A stretch of 64,000 nt of DNA from Ramazzottius varieornatus (GCA_001949185.1 BDGG01000006.1:354827-418826), one strand, 5' to 3'. Positions 11,937 to 25,037 are shown, counted from the first letter of the stretch. Numbers and translations are program-made. Notes: generated by a model from the sequence alone, not told the origin.

Positions 11937-11985
11937 AAAACAAAGTGAACAAAGTGAAGTTAAACAAAGTGAATTCAAACGTACG
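11937..11985 (+). repeat. Short degenerate tandem repeat (ACAAAGTGA units)
   Basis: AACAAAGTGA or a close variant occurs three times in about 50 bases, with a fourth partial unit. It lies between the precursor gene and the 3' end of Wnt4. No function is visible. Confidence 0.5.
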
Positions 11986-12089
11986 TCTCCGTAACAAAGC
12001 ACAGACAGCAGTAAATGAAAGATACAGATACTTAATTCATCATCTTTGAACAGTTAGTGTTAAACAGTGGGACAATTGGGGTGGCGACA

Positions 12090-14468
12090 CTAGCGACATC
12101 TGAAGGTCTCTTCCGTTTTGGTGCAGTTGTTGCAGCGGACTTCGCAGCACCAGACAAACTTGCATTGGCACTGCAGTACTTTTGTGGTGCTGACCACGTC
12201 ATATCCCCTTCCACAGCACATAATGTCACAGCCATCTGGACCGGGCGAGGTGACGTTGCACCTTCTTCCGGTCGTGCCCAGGGAGCCTGTCAGGCGGTTG
12301 TGGTGGCAAAAGTCGGGGGAACGGCTGATGTAGACCAGGTCAGTGTCGGCGCGGAACTTGTAGTGGGCGTTGACGGGCTCCAGTCGACGACGGGTGGAGG
12401 CCTTGCGGACCATCACCTCCGTGGCCCCATCATACTTTTCCTTCAGGATATCCCCCACACGACGGAAGCTGGGCATGGCGCGCCAACAGGTCCGCACTTC
12501 ACACGAGCCTGACACTCCGTGACATTTGCATTCAACCTTCATGTTCAACTCAATCGCCTGCAACATACAAGGGATTCACTTTTAGTCACGATCGATCCAA
12601 TTGACTGTGTGACAGGTGCCGTGGAAAAATAAAAAATACCCTGCACTGTGCACTCTACGGTGTCGGACAAATCAGATCCATGGTCCGACAGTATAAAAAA
12701 CTTGCCCGGTGGATTTCTTATTGCCACCAGTACTTTCGCAACATCAGATATTGGACAAGAGTCTCCGAAGATTAAATTACTACGTAAGAGACTTTCCAGT
12801 CAGCGTCTGAAAAGCTATGCGGGTCCTCATATACATTTGCTTCTTTTATCCCTGATAGGAAGAACGTTGAGTGCACTTGGTGGTGGTCGTATGGTCGTGT
12901 TTTGGACTTGTGTGGGGAATGATGAGACAGTATCTGTTTAATGACTTTGGCCATCAGTGAAGGGAGTTAATGAGCGCAGTCTGTCTTTTTGATTCACACC
13001 ATTTACTGGGGAATGAGCGGCCATTTTGCGAGATGGCTGGCCACTTACAGCCTCATTCAGCCATCGGCCTGACATTTTCGGCTGAGATACTCCAAATGCA
13101 GAAGGTGATCAACTGTCACAAACATGTCTAACACATTCTTCCTCCTTTCTTCAGATATTTTATCCTGTCTCGTCAATCACGATATGGGAGGCAGCTTCCG
13201 AAACAATTCGACACTTTATCTCTCTGGCCCACTTTACCAAACTCTGCTGTAAAACCCAGCCAAATCCCTGACTTCCATCCGAACTTGCAGAATCACTAAA
13301 GAACTTTCGTAGAAAATTGACGAAACTCGGCAAACCAAGATGCACAGAAAACCGCCAATATTAAACAAGAATATTCACGAGATTTGCCCCTGGCCTTGTT
13401 GATATAAGTAAGGTCGTTGCATTCGTTCTATTGTTTTGTCCGGAAACGATGGACAAGATGGTCATCCAGCTATCACTGCCAGTCTCCCAAACATCGCTAC
13501 TTGGTACACAATGCAAATTGGCAGCGTGTTTGCAGATGATTGATGAAGTCTTAATGAGCTTCCCTGCATTCGTTCAAACTGCGGGTGCGAAATGACCACT
13601 GGTCATTGCTGCGTAAACTACCCTAAATCAACACAAGATCATTTTTTGTCTAGCTAATTATAACATCCGTCATTAAGTACCCAGCTAAGCTAATTGGGAC
13701 ATGGTTCATTACAGCAACCCACCTTGCGCCCTGCGCGATTGTTGTGGATATTCAGCAGGGCTGCAGTGGACTTGATGCTGCGCTTCCTGCTCCGCTCGCG
13801 AGCATCGACAAAGTTCTTGGAGAAGGCTGAACCGAAGGCGATGTTGTCGGAACAGCCGGACCACTGGTACCCTTCGGGACTGCGCCCTTTCACGTTGACG
13901 TCACAGCCACACTTGTCCAGTTCGCCCAAGCTGCAAGACCTGGTGACGGCGTAGGCCACTCCGGCAGCGGAAATACCATGAACGAAAGCTGATTCCCTTG
14001 TTCCTGTAATACACACAAAAGATAAGATAATTTGACTCGGTGGTTGTTGCCTCGTAAACCACATAACAAACCCACTGCTGAAAACACAACATGTAAAGAA
14101 TTCGTAGGAAAATGTCGAATGCGCAACCATCGGTTACGTCAACAGTCACAAAATTCCGAGCTGGTAAACCGATTACTTGATAATGGGTTCTTCGGAACAA
14201 GAGTAATTGTTTCGAACTTTCGGTCTGCTTACCGCTAAGTCGGACGGCATCCAAGGACATACAGTTCCATAAGCTATTTCTGAACTGATATCGGCATTCC
14301 TCGATGGCCATCCTCGCGCCGCGCCTGACGCCGTCCATCACGTCCAGATTCTTCTTGCACAGGCGCACCTGTTTGTGCACCAGTCCCGTCGCATTCTCGC
14401 ACAATGCTTCCGGCAGAATATTGTTCTGGTGGGATGTGGTTGCGATGCTGCTGATCCTCGCTAGCGAT
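12090..14468 (-). CDS. Wnt4: Wnt4 secreted signalling protein (5' exon missing)
   Basis: Wnts are lipid-modified secreted ligands of Frizzled receptors. Three exons are visible: 14468-14233, 14003-13723 and 12557-12090; phases agree and give about 328 residues. The first carries [15 protein letters not shown] and the [13 protein letters not shown] block. The second begins [12 protein letters not shown] and contains [13 protein letters not shown]. The third holds the palmitoleoylation motif [27 protein letters not shown] and the cysteine-rich C-terminus CCGRGYD...CKFVWCC, ending in Cys-Arg. GELDKCGCD, the DGATEV segment and the final CR point to Wnt4 rather than other subfamilies. The first visible exon needs a donor of phase 2, so at least one more exon, with the signal peptide, lies upstream. 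I searched 14.5-17 kb and could not identify it with confidence. The long intron 12558-13722 has no clear content. Confidence 0.94.
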
Positions 14469-17279
14469 CTAGGGAAAGGCCGACAGAAAATTGATCAAGC
14501 AGAAGCTCATCAATAACATCGCCCATTGTCCGTCACTCAATCGACGTCAAGTGAGTGTCAGCCATTGTTTCATTGATATTAAATACCTGCCTTGGACGAT
14601 TGCGTGATGGCTACGGATTACCCTTCCGAAAACAGCATCATTAACACCTGATTAGGAGCTTTACCAGTATGAAAAGCTGACCGCTGACACCCCACATTCC
14701 GCTGCTCATACACAATCCACTTTATGGTCTTGTTTTGCTCACTGCCATACCCGTCGATTACTGCCCCCGAAAGAACATTACGCATTCAGTTGCCTAATGT
14801 ACCTCGGCCTCGTTACGGACTGACAAACAAGCATCCCAAAAAAGCGTGTACCGAATCAGCTAGACAGACGGGAAAAATAAACTCAAGAGGTTGGAAACTT
14901 CATTTCCCTACAGACCACGATAGACAGTTCGAACAGCCAGCAGCTCACGTTCAGGTTTGCCGGTAGGAGCAATTCGCTGAACTGGCTAGGCTAGCTGTTC
15001 AGCCCAGAACCCACCGCAACCTGAAGGCTCCTTATTATTGATAACAGCAGTGCCTTCGTTTGTCGTAACGTTAACTGTGGCTGCCTCGCTAGCGCCAGCT
15101 ACTCTGTACTCATGTCAGGGAAGGAGCCGTTGGTTGTTGATAAGTAAAAAAGAGGGACTTACAGCCATTTAAGGGAATCAGAGCCAGGTAGTAGGATTAT
15201 GATCAAGGTGCTAAATATACAGTAAAAGTCGATAAGATGCATTGGCGAACAGTGCATGGTAGTCGGTGAAACCAGTCCCAGAGCTTTGTCAGATCAAAGC
15301 AACAATTTGATAAATGCCCCGCACGGATACCAAAGGAGATTAGTTTTCATTTCCTGCGTTGGAAATCGAACAGTAGTTTAACAGCAGAAATGTGTAAGAA
15401 CTAAACTGCACGCCAATTAATTCGGTCTTCGGCAAATTCGGAGATGGTGCATGGGAAACTTTGAAACGAAGATGGGATATTAATTAACGGCTTGGAAATA
15501 TCGATACATGTACCGATGAGATATGGCAGAAGATAGAAGAACTGGATGACAAGACATCAAAGTGAAGGGACGAAGGAGGTGGAGCGTGGAGGGGAACTTG
15601 GTAGTAGACGATGTCTGCAAGACGGACGTGTGTGTACTGCCTGCTGGGACTGGTCACTCATTTCCTTGTTCGCCTCACATTTCTCCAACTGGACAAGCTG
15701 TCGAGTGACGTACGGCTGACACTTGTTCTTTCTACTCAACCTCCTCCCACGGATCCGACAAGAACGACTACAGCGCCATCTTTTTTCTTCAAGACGACAA
15801 AGGGTTTACACATCACAAATGGGTTTGTTCTGTGGTATCTTTTTCGATTTTGCCGACCTCTAAAAATTGCAAGAGCTTTCACTGCTAGCGCCATATCTGA
15901 AACCTTATCCAATTTTAAGAGACGTTATTGTATAGCGTACACGCCAAATCACCTCTATTTTGCCAACAAAAAGTGCCAAAAGTATTCTCTGATCATCTAA
16001 CAGTTGATGCCCAAACCGACCCGTCTGCCAGCGTTATTCGACAGGGATACACATAGAAAGCAGATTACTTCCTGCTCTAGTTATCTGTGCTTAGTTTCGG
16101 CATTGAACGAAGCTCGTAAATGTTTTGCTCGGACAATGGTTGGCGGTTGGGACAAGCGAACAGTTCCGCATAATAAATGCCGGCGGAAGAGTGATTTTAT
16201 GATCAGTAGTCGGCAATTTAGGCTGTAACCGCGTTAAATAGGCCGTCCACGTTCCGCTCTACGCTCGTTAATGACCAATATGCGCAGCCGGCCATTTCAA
16301 ACTGCTCGAACAATCTGGCCCGCCATTTCCAGCCTAAATCCAATTCAATAATCTAGAAACTGAAAATTCCACAAGACTGAGTTTAGATAAAAATTTAAAA
16401 TAAAAATAAAATGTGTCAAAATAAAAATAATATTATCTACTATTTTCTTGGAAAACTTTTTTATTGAGAGAAAAAATATGATGAAATCCATAATAACAGT
16501 GTCTTCTTCGAAGACCGGTCGTGGTTGCGCTGGTATGGCGAGATGAACTCGGTGAATTACGGACAAGATGAAATATTTTTGTAAGTGGTTGGAAGTGGGA
16601 TTATATGGGCAGTTTGTCATCAAGTCATTCTGTGTTGTCGTTCTTTGCTGAGCATGTCAACAAAGTAGCTGCGCGCGATGGATGGATGGCGGGATTGTTT
16701 GAAGGATCGAACCAACTAGCCGATATCCAAACAAAGCTGAGGCTATCACCGAGAGGGAAGGTCGCTAGCGTTAAACACTCGACGTGCAAACATTCATCGA
16801 TGACAGATTGTAAGACAGACAAATCAACATCCCGACTTAATCAGCTGCCACAGAAGACCACGTTTGAGAATGACCTGGCTATCAAAGTGCACTAGGCTAA
16901 ACGACAAAGTCACTATAAACACAGCCGAAAATTCAGCGCCTGCTGCTCTTTTTATCAATATATATTCAAAACACGGAGGTGGTTTATTATTCCGCTGATT
17001 TTTCAATCTGGTGCGCCTTCTGCTCTGATTTCTCGCGGCGCGCGCGATATTGCTCTTTATGCCTCGTTATGAGGAAAAGCATTATCGGCTTAGCTTATTA
17101 GCTATGCTCAACTGTTCACGCTAATCTTTCGATAGACTTTCGAAAAGTATGGCGGCAAAAGCTTTGTCGATATTCTTCTGATCAAGCTTGCCTTTTTCAT
17201 AGGCATTTTAGGTTCGTTATGGCTGTATAAACTCAGCCCAGTAAAACACCCAGTAAAAACTTGTGGGTCGACTATCACG
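14469..17279. other. Intergenic region between Wnt4 and thrombospondin
   Basis: It should hold the Wnt4 first exon and both promoters, as the two genes are divergent. No convincing signal-peptide exon was found. The stretch 16360-16500 is very AT rich (runs of AAAATAAA). Open frames near 15611-16000 have no family likeness and poor coding character. Confidence 0.5.
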
Positions 17280-20200
17280 ATGCCGTTGTCTGGTTGGATA
17301 TTTAGGTTGATTTCCCTTTTGTGTTTTGTGGATATCGTATTATGCCAGTCAGCTCCAAGTTTAAGGAACCCTGGTTCGATCTCGGCCAACGTAGTCCGCA
17401 CCGATGGAACGGAAAGCCGAGTCCACAATCCCTTCCTCGATTCGGCGGCGCACCTGAAGTACGACCAAGGTTTGTGGTTCCTATGCGGAGTCCATCGTTT
17501 TCTTTCAACAAATCGAGACGGCGGGGCCGGTTTTATGCTTGCGTGATGTAATTGATCATTTACCCATAGATTTGTCGGTGCAACTGGCCAACTCGCTGTC
17601 TTCTCAGCGCGAAGTCTTTGTGGTTCTGAAGGAAGTTCGCCCAAGCTCCAACACTCATTCCGCTCAAGCCTTATTGGCTTTGGATTCTCAGCTGTACGAC
17701 AAGACCCGCTCTTTCCATGTCCTGCTAGACCGTCGTCACAAAAAACGTAAGTAACCGGCACTTGCTCAGTACTGTGGCCTTCTGAACATGAAAATATCGT
17801 AGAAAAAAGACCAACTAGCTGTCTTTCATCGGCAAGCCGTCCACCGTGGTTCGACAAGAACATGATCCAGTTCGAATAAATGTTACTAAATTTGCAGTGA
17901 CGTTTCTTTTTCGTACAAAAGAAGTGCGCGGAAGCGGAATATCCGTCCCTATCCCTTCCCTGACAGAAACCTCCGAACTGCGGCACATCATCTTGCGCAT
18001 CAACCAAGCCGATCCACAGAAGAATCTGATCCAAGTCTTTGTTGATTGTCGACCACAAGGCACTGTGGCGGTACCGTATTCGTTCAGGGATTTTGGGCAA
18101 CTTGAAGCCACTGCGGTAAGGCCCAAGGCGCTTTACAACAAGGTAGAGACTTTGCTGTACGTCTTTTGCTACAGTCATGTCTTTTGTTTCACAGAGAAAG
18201 GATAGCCAGATGCCGGTATCAGTCCTCCAGAACACCAACGCCGAGCACGTTCTTCGCAGTGTTGGTTGTGTACCAATTGAACGTCCACCGGAAACCAGCC
18301 GGAGACCAGCCATTCGCGCAGCGCCACCTACGCGATCACCACCCAGTATTCCTCCCACGCCCATGTGGATGGCATGCTCCAACCGCAGTAAGCTCCATCT
18401 TATACTATTGTTCAATCCAGATACAAACTCGCCGAAATGTTATGTTTGCGACATTCGCAGATTCATCAGCATAAAAATATCTGAATACTTTTATCCATGG
18501 TAAAAAAGACTTTCGAAAAGTAGTGTACCAATTTATCGTTTGTCTACGATGTTCCGACATTGAAAAGCTCATCACGACAGATTCGGAGGAACACCGATTT
18601 GGGATGCCCCTTTCTACGTAAATGACTTGGTGTGAACAATTACCTTCCGATTTTCAACTTGTCGTCTGCCCACACAGGTGACGAGCCGGCCTTGGCCACG
18701 TCCATTTCGGAGGCCAAGAAGGGTATGCACTCGATGTTGAGGGATATGGATGATCTGCGCCGCGAGCTGAAACTGGTTCTTCACGAGATGCGCGATCTGC
18801 GGCGGATGATGGAGGACTGCGAACTGTGTCCACCGAGTAAGTGGCGACAAGCCTACGTTGATGTCTTGTCATTGTGTACAGTGTGTCATCTCATCAGTAC
18901 ACATAATCGAACTTGAATGAAAGATGCGCTCCTTGTGAGATAATCCATTCCATATCCTAACACAGAAGCCAAGCCTAATCCCTGCGACGCCCAACCCTGT
19001 TTCCCCGGTGTCCGCTGTGAGCCACTTGACGGCAGCTATCGTTGCGGACCTTGTCCGCCTGGCTACAAGGCTGACGGAAGGACATGTCAAAGGGACTACT
19101 GCGATCCCAATCCTTGCTATTCAGGTCAGATAACCGCCAAGCAATAAAAGATTCGCTAAGTTTTATCCCACCAGTGCAATAGTTTTCTGAAGCCGGAACC
19201 ATTGACACAGTAATGCTCAGTTACGCCAGGTCTCAAACATCAATGAGAATTTTTCTACGGTTATCCTAGTGTAGCAATGGGCTTGTATTTGTAAACTGAG
19301 TCCCATATTTATCTGTCCACCCCCATCTTCGTTTCAAAACTTTATAACATATTTCGCACTAACCCGATTTCGATAGTTTCAACGTCCTTATAGAGATCAG
19401 TATTTGATCTTTACGACCACGTGACTTCCGTATGAATCNNNNNNNNNNNNNNNNNNNNNNNNNNNNNNNNNNNNNNNNNNNNNNNNNNGGATGATACTGC
19501 CAGTTGATTTGCTGATTGATTCATACGGAAGTCACGTGGTCGTAAAGATCAAACACTGATCTCTATAAAGACGTTCAAACTATCAAAATCGGCCTAGTGA
19601 AAAATGGGTTATGAATTTTTGAACGAAAATGGGGGTGGACAGATGATTATGGGGCTCAGTGTATACAGAGTACGATCTTAGGTGTGCAATGTCAGTCAGG
19701 AGCTGACGGTCCACGCTGCGGACCTTGTCCATCTGGGATGTTGGGAGATGGTCGAGACTGTCGGCGAAACTTGTGCGAAGCCAACCCGTGCTACCCCGGT
19801 GTCCAGTGTCAGCAACATGGCGACGCCTACACCTGTGGCAGTTGTCCAGCCGGATACGCCGGAGATGGAAAGCGATGCAACAGGCTGACAACGTGTGCTG
19901 ACCGACCTTGCTTCGACGACGTTCCTTGCTATGACTCGCCCGACGGATATCGCTGTGGCTCGGTGAGTAAAACCAACAAGTTAAATGAAATTCTGACTGC
20001 TCAGGATTTCGATTATCGATTTGTGGTTTAGTGTCCGCGAGGATATACCGGAAATGGAACGCACTGCCGAGACGTGGACGAATGTCAGCAAGCACGGCCA
20101 TGCGATGCTCGGACCCAGTGTACCAACACTATCCCGGGATATCACTGCAGCCGATGTCCTACTGGCTTCATGGGTGATGAAGTGGACGGTGTCGATCTGG

Positions 20201-23132
20201 AGGACGCTCAACAGAATCCGCAGAAGTGTCGAGACATCGATGAGTGTCTGCGTGATAACGCTGGCTGTGTTCCCAACTCCAACTGTCTCAACACCGAGGT
20301 ACGGAACCACCTTACTGAAATACACATTATTCGAGTTTCATGAGTACCGGATGGATGATTGGAGAGGGTTTAGGGATCGTTTACCTGTGGACCCTGCGAG
20401 CGAGGATACACAGGTGATCAGTCAAGAGGCTGCCGGAAGCTGGATGGACTGTGTCCGGATGGCGTGACCGCGTGCGACAAGAACGCCATCTGTTTTCGAC
20501 GAAGAGGAACAACCGGCTATACCTGTCAGGTACATTCATTTTGCTTGTCCGATTAAATATTGGATTCCTATCAGTTTCCAGATTTGGAGACGGAAAAGTG
20601 AGGATAGTTGGGATTAATCTACCCCAGACGTTGATGCTTGACACACTTGTTAAATGTAGTGTAAAGTGGGCTACGCGGGAGATGGCAACAACTGTGGTCT
20701 CGATTCCGACCTGGACGGTTTCCCGGACGAAGAGCTACCTTGCGCCGAGCTTCATTGCAAGGCAGACAACTGCCCGAAAGTCCCCAACAGCGGTCAGGAA
20801 GACGCTGATCTGGACGGCATTGGTGACCAGTGCGATCCTGATGCCGACAACGATGGCATACTCAACGTTGACGCGGTATGTCCTTTCCAAGACTTTAATC
20901 TTCCAACGTTAGAAACTTTTGGTCGGCATAGTCTTGCACTGACAGTGTGGGTCTTGTAGCAAGACAACTGTCCTCTTAAAGCTAATCCGGCACAAGAGAA
21001 CTCCGAGGCGGAAGACAAGGACAGATATGGCGATGCTTGCGATAATTGCCCGTTTGTGGCGAATCCTACGCAGACGGATACCGATAGTGATGGTGATGGT
21101 ACGTAGCGTAAGCTTAGGAAAAGATCTCCATGAAAACGTCAAGGCGAAAAGAGACTACGGTTGCAGGGGATGAGTGCGATCCGGACGCGGACGGAGATGG
21201 TGTGCTGAACAAAGTGGACAACTGTCCGCTGGTGCCGAACAAAGACCAGCTGGACGCCGACAAAGATGGCGTCGGCGATCGCTGCGATAACTGTGCCACC
21301 AAGGCCAACCCGGACCAGAAGGACCAGGATAAGGACCTTGTCGGTGATGTCTGCGACACAAATGACGACAGAGGTCAGTACGATGAATCTTCATTACCAT
21401 CGACGCCAGTGAAAGTGGTACACGCGCCTGGCCTAAATGTGGAGATGGACAAAAATGTGGGGAACGAAGCGAATGCGGCTGTGCTCCGATTGATTCAATT
21501 GATTGGTTAACCTCAGCTGGGCCGCGCCGCTTTCGCTCCGTTCCCCACATTTTTGTCCATCCCCACATTTAAACCAGGCACGTGTACGAAGTATCGCAGT
21601 CAATCGGAACTCTTTGTTTCGCTCTCTCCTATGCGCTAACCATGTTACATGAAATCTCTTTAGAACCAATGTCGTGATAGGTAAACAGAGACATGTATGT
21701 TTTCCAGATCGAGACGGTGTTCAGGATAGCATCGACAACTGCCCAGATATCGCCAACAGCGACCAAATTGACAGCAACGACGACGGGAAGGGTAAGATTC
21801 TGACGTAGCCACGCCCTTGTCCGATATTGGATTCCTGGCTTTATACTGTATCAGTTTTACCGAGGGTGCGGTTGTTGCCGCTTGATTGTTGGACAATGTT
21901 TCTTTTTGTCATTCGCAGGAGATATTTGCGATGACGATAAAGACGGCGACACAGTCCTTGATGGGAAGGATAACTGCCCATTGGTGGCGAACCCTGGACA
22001 GAACGATTACGACGGTAGGCTGCTAGCACTTTTAACTGTGCAGTTCATAATACTACAGTATATTCAAATCGACAAAAAATATTCGATTTTCTTTTAAATC
22101 TGTTTCATTGAGGATGTTGTAGTGTTGTCACTCACTAATTGTTGGGTCTTTTACTCTTCCATGTGGCGACATTATCCTACGTTTTAGACGACGGTAAAGG
22201 TGATGCATGTGATGATGACTGGGACGGTGATGGCGTCCTCGACCGTTTCGACGTTTGCCCCGACAACAAGAAGATCTACAAGACCGACTTCCGCACCTAC
22301 CAAACCATCGCTCTCGACCCGGAAGGTGAATCGCAAATCGATCCTCTGTGGATAATCCTAAACGAAGGTGCGGAGATCTACCAGACACTCAACAGCGACC
22401 CGGGTCTAGCTGTCGGCTACGACGCCTTCACCGGCGTAGACTTTGGCGGGACCTTCTTCGTCAACACCAATATTGACGACGACTATGCCGGCTTTGTGTT
22501 TTCCTTCCAAGACAGCTCGCATTTCTATACCGTCATGTGGAAAAAGGCCGCCCAGAAGTACTGGTCAACCACGCCCTTTGAGGCCTCGGCGGAACCGGGA
22601 ATACAGCTGAAGCTCGTGGCTTCAAAGACTGGACCGGGAGAAGTAATGAGGAATGCGTTATGGCATACCGGAAACACGACGGATGAGGTGTACTTGTTGT
22701 GGAAAGATCCGCGGAATATTGGATGGAAGGACAAAACAGCGTACCGGTGGGAACTGGTGCATCGACCCCGACTTGGTCTTATCAGGTGAAGTAGTCGACC
22801 ATTTGAGAACACGCTTTCTGGTCCAGCTTTTATAGACTAGTGGTATTTTACAGGGTCCGTTTTTTCGAGGGAGTTGAAGTCGTGGCTGACTCCGGCAATA
22901 TTTTGGACTTGACCTTAATGGGAGGGCGACTGGGAGTTTTCTGCTTTTCTCAAGAGTCGGTCATTTGGTCAGATTTGGTCTACCGCTGCAATGGTAAGTG
23001 TACAATCAGATTTTTGTTCGGATTTACGGTGAAGTAAGGTATGTAATTTTGATTGTAGATGGCCAACCGACGTTTTTTGGACTTAAACTTCCAGCCGCAT
23101 CTAACAACACTGGCCCGAATATCCTGCTCTAG
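17280..23132 (+). CDS. Thrombospondin, short COMP-like (pentameric) type
   Basis: A secreted calcium-binding matrix glycoprotein. Seventeen exons close in phase and give 1117 residues: 17280-17469, 17570-17746, 17898-18115, 18195-18387, 18678-18836, 18966-19124, 19682-19962, 20032-20298, 20374-20529, 20660-20875, 20960-21098, 21167-21373, 21708-21791, 21919-22014, 22188-22785, 22854-22993, 23059-23132. Order: signal peptide (about 1-22), laminin-G-like N domain (about 40-200), coiled coil (about 268-308) ending in the paired cysteines DCELC that link subunits, EGF-like modules (about 315-600, including DVDEC and DIDEC calcium types), type 3 aspartate-rich repeats (about 610-880, many DxDxDG and DNCP), and the lectin-like C domain (about 885-1117). 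There are no type 1 repeats, so it belongs with the pentameric group (TSP3/4/5 and invertebrate TSP). The weakest splice is the GTTTGT donor of exon 1. Introns 6 and 12 hold inverted-repeat elements, and the last three exons are duplicated downstream. Confidence 0.95.
19285..19675. repeat. Long inverted repeat around an assembly gap, thrombospondin intron 6
   Basis: The left arm (about 19285-19437) and right arm (about 19528-19675) are imperfect inverted complements. The left has ATCTTTACGACCACGTGACT; the right has AGTCACGTGGTCGTAAAGAT. Further pairs are CCACCCCCATC and GGGGGTGG. Fifty Ns (19439-19488) lie between the arms. This is a foldback or MITE element, and the palindrome may be what broke the assembly. 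Confidence 0.75.
19439..19488. other. Assembly gap (50 N)
   Basis: A run of N inside thrombospondin intron 6, between the arms of an inverted repeat. The round length suggests a placeholder rather than a measured size. Confidence 0.95.
21420..21585. mobile_element. Pogo-like MITE in thrombospondin intron 12
   Basis: A 165-base foldback element flanked by TA on both sides. The arms start CACGCGCCTGGCCTAAATGT and, inverted, CACGTGCCTGGTTTAAATGT, and stay paired for about 50 bases (GATGGACAAAAATGTGGGGA in both). The outer CACGC(G/A)CCTGGCCTAA is shared with the pogo-type element at 47281-48065, so it is probably a non-autonomous relative. No coding capacity. Confidence 0.78.
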
Positions 23133-23439
23133 AGCTATGAACAGCATTTGTTCGATACTGAGCTCTAGCAATGTAAATTCTACCGGAATGTACTGCTAGC
23201 GTTACCATAGCTTCATCTCCAGTTTCCCATGGTCTGTTTTGATGCATACTAAGAAGCACTAGTACAAGAAATGCGTCATCGCAAATAATACTCTATCGTT
23301 CGAGTCCTTCACCGTGCAACTGTTTCGGATCAACGATTTGTTACAAGTTCCGGCTATCTCATACTGGGCGTTGGCGGGGGGAGGCGTGTATCGAATGAAC
23401 CAAGATTGTAAGATCTGTTCATGCGTTCGGCTGCGCGAC

Positions 23440-24282
23440 TCAAGGGGCGCAAGTAAATGGGCATACTAGAGGGGTGTTAGAGCCGGATGCCAGATATGCG
23501 CAGTTGGCACCTCCTCCACCAGGCGGTCCGTTAGTGCACAAACACTTGACGACACGCGATGAGCCAGTTGCGCTACAGCCGCCACTGAACGGAGGCGGGA
23601 TACAGTCCAGTCCACACGTAACCACCCCGTTTGCGTCCACCGTACCTGTCCCTGAATACTGACAGCCTGTCGGTGGAGGACCCTTTATGTTGATGCAAGC
23701 GGAAATGACTTGATCTGGAGTTGGAGGAGTCGGTGCTACGATTGGGGGAACGACGACCGGCCCCGGGCCAGGAGCAACTGTCGATGTCGTCGTGCTCGCT
23801 GTGATGGCGACAGCAGCACTCGCCGTGGGGGCTACTGGCACTATTGTGGTAGTTGTCGCAGGCGTAAACAAGAAAAAAGAATCACCGACGAATCTGTCGT
23901 TGATGGTGTTGTCGATGACGTTGAACTGGCCGTTTAGAAGGTAATCAGGCACTATGGAGTTGAGCTGGCCGACCGATTGCAGCGGGAAGGGAATGTCGAT
24001 GCTCGGGCACTGTAGCTGACAGTTCTGGGCCAAACCGTCAGTGTCGCGAACCAGAGGGACGTAAAAGCACCCGGCAGGGGCTGCCAGTCCTCTGGCTATA
24101 ACTTGGCATCGAGCTTGGTCGCTGGAGCTGGCGCTTACCAAAATCAGTCCGTTGGACTTGAAGAACTGTGGAGGGAATAGCTGGTTCTCGAGGACAGCCT
24201 GGCGCTTCCGTCGTGAAGTTAGGCTGATATCTCTGGCAAATACAACAGTGATTACGACGAACAGAAGCACTAATTGCTTCAT
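23440..24282 (-). CDS. Secreted protein with furin site, Thr-rich linker and Cys-rich tail (family unknown)
   Basis: Single exon, 280 residues. Residues 1-17 (MKQLVLLFVVITVVFAR) are a signal peptide. RRKRQ at about 24-28 is a furin-type cleavage site, so the mature protein probably starts near residue 29. A hydrophobic, Asn/Asp-rich domain with three or four cysteines follows (about 29-145; FVGDSFF). Then comes a low-complexity Thr/Ala/Pro/Val linker (about 145-190) that could be O-glycosylated. The C-terminal 90 residues hold about ten cysteines (CLCTNG, CPFTC). It is the tandem paralogue of the gene at 26926-27792; cleavage site, domain order and cysteines are conserved. I do not recognise the family. 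The start at 24282 is the ATG that begins the signal peptide; TATAAAAA lies about 95 bases upstream, as in the paralogue. Transcription is convergent with thrombospondin. Confidence 0.82.
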   Translation of the reverse strand: MKQLVLLFVVITVVFARDISLTSRRKRQAVLENQLFPPQFFKSNGLILVSASSSDQARCQVIARGLAAPAGCFYVPLVRDTDGLAQNCQLQCPSIDIPFPLQSVGQLNSIVPDYLLNGQFNVIDNTINDRFVGDSFFLFTPATTTTIVPVAPTASAAVAITASTTTSTVAPGPGPVVVPPIVAPTPPTPDQVISACINIKGPPPTGCQYSGTGTVDANGVVTCGLDCIPPPFSGGCSATGSSRVVKCLCTNGPPGGGGANCAYLASGSNTPLVCPFTCAP

Positions 24283-24373
24283 GACGCAAAGCCGGCTTTT
24301 ACTGGTATTGAACTACAAGAACAATATTCAAAGTCGTTTCACACAAAGACACGAAAATCTTGCATTATTTCTG

Positions 24374-24381
24374 TTTTTATA
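24374..24381 (-). promoter_or_regulatory. TATA box of the first secreted-protein gene
   Basis: TATAAAAA on the minus strand, about 95 bases before the ATG at 24282. The same box at the same distance precedes the paralogue, which supports it as the real promoter. Confidence 0.65.
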
Positions 24382-25037
24382 GTGCAGGTATAAGCGAAGT
24401 CTGTAAACTTTGACTCTGTTTTGAACTTTTAATACGAGCTCCATTCCTGCTGTTAATAGTCCATCTGCACAATAGTTCGAGCTGCGGTTTACGACATACC
24501 TCGATGCTTTATGGATGTGCTGGTCTGAATTAGAATATTGTTTACAATAGAATGACTAGAAATCGTTTGACGTGGCTCTGGCAAGGAATTGATCAAACGA
24601 ACGTTGTTTTGTTGTTTACGACACTCAGTGCGCGTCGACACATCCCTCGTAAACGATAATCAAAATGCTTTCGGCACTTTGAGGTCCATCATGCCGTTCT
24701 TGCACGTTTATGGGCGCCCCTAACGAACAAAATGAGGTTGGTAGCTTTCGTACCTGTTCAATGCCTACTTATTCCAGACTGGACGATTTCATTAATGTTA
24801 CATCGATAAAATTTGCCAGTCTGAAGACAAGCAGGTTCTAAACAGGGTCGCAGACAGGCTCCCATATGGAATTTCACTATTCCATGACCAGTAAAATACT
24901 CGAGTTCAAAAAAAAATACACGCTCTACTTTGGGCGGCCCCAAAGCTGGAATTAAAGTTGCCTGTTTATGACGCTTCCCACATCTTTTTTGACTGGTAAA
25001 TTTTATGGACGCTACATCTGTTTTAGTTTGAAGCTAA

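Larger units (their letters stand above)
22341..24712. repeat. Tandem segmental duplication, copy 1
   Basis: Holds thrombospondin exons 15 (most), 16 and 17 and the secreted-protein gene at 23440-24282 with its promoter. The same order recurs at 25718-28887. The first 356 bases (22341-22696) are identical to 25718-26073; the rest is clearly diverged. Shared flanks beyond the gene include GACACATCC(C/G)TCGTAAACG and, further on, GTCCATCATG(C/T)CGTTC. Confidence 0.88.

Noticed and set aside
15611-16000. Open frame of 129 codons as a possible Wnt4 first exon or new gene
   Set aside because: It is on the opposite strand to Wnt4 and shows no family likeness; the minus strand here lacks a signal-peptide exon with a suitable donor.
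17108-18415. A long open frame (435 codons) on the minus strand
   Set aside because: It lies antisense to the first thrombospondin exons and introns, has no domain likeness, and is explained by the codon bias of the coding exons on the plus strand.
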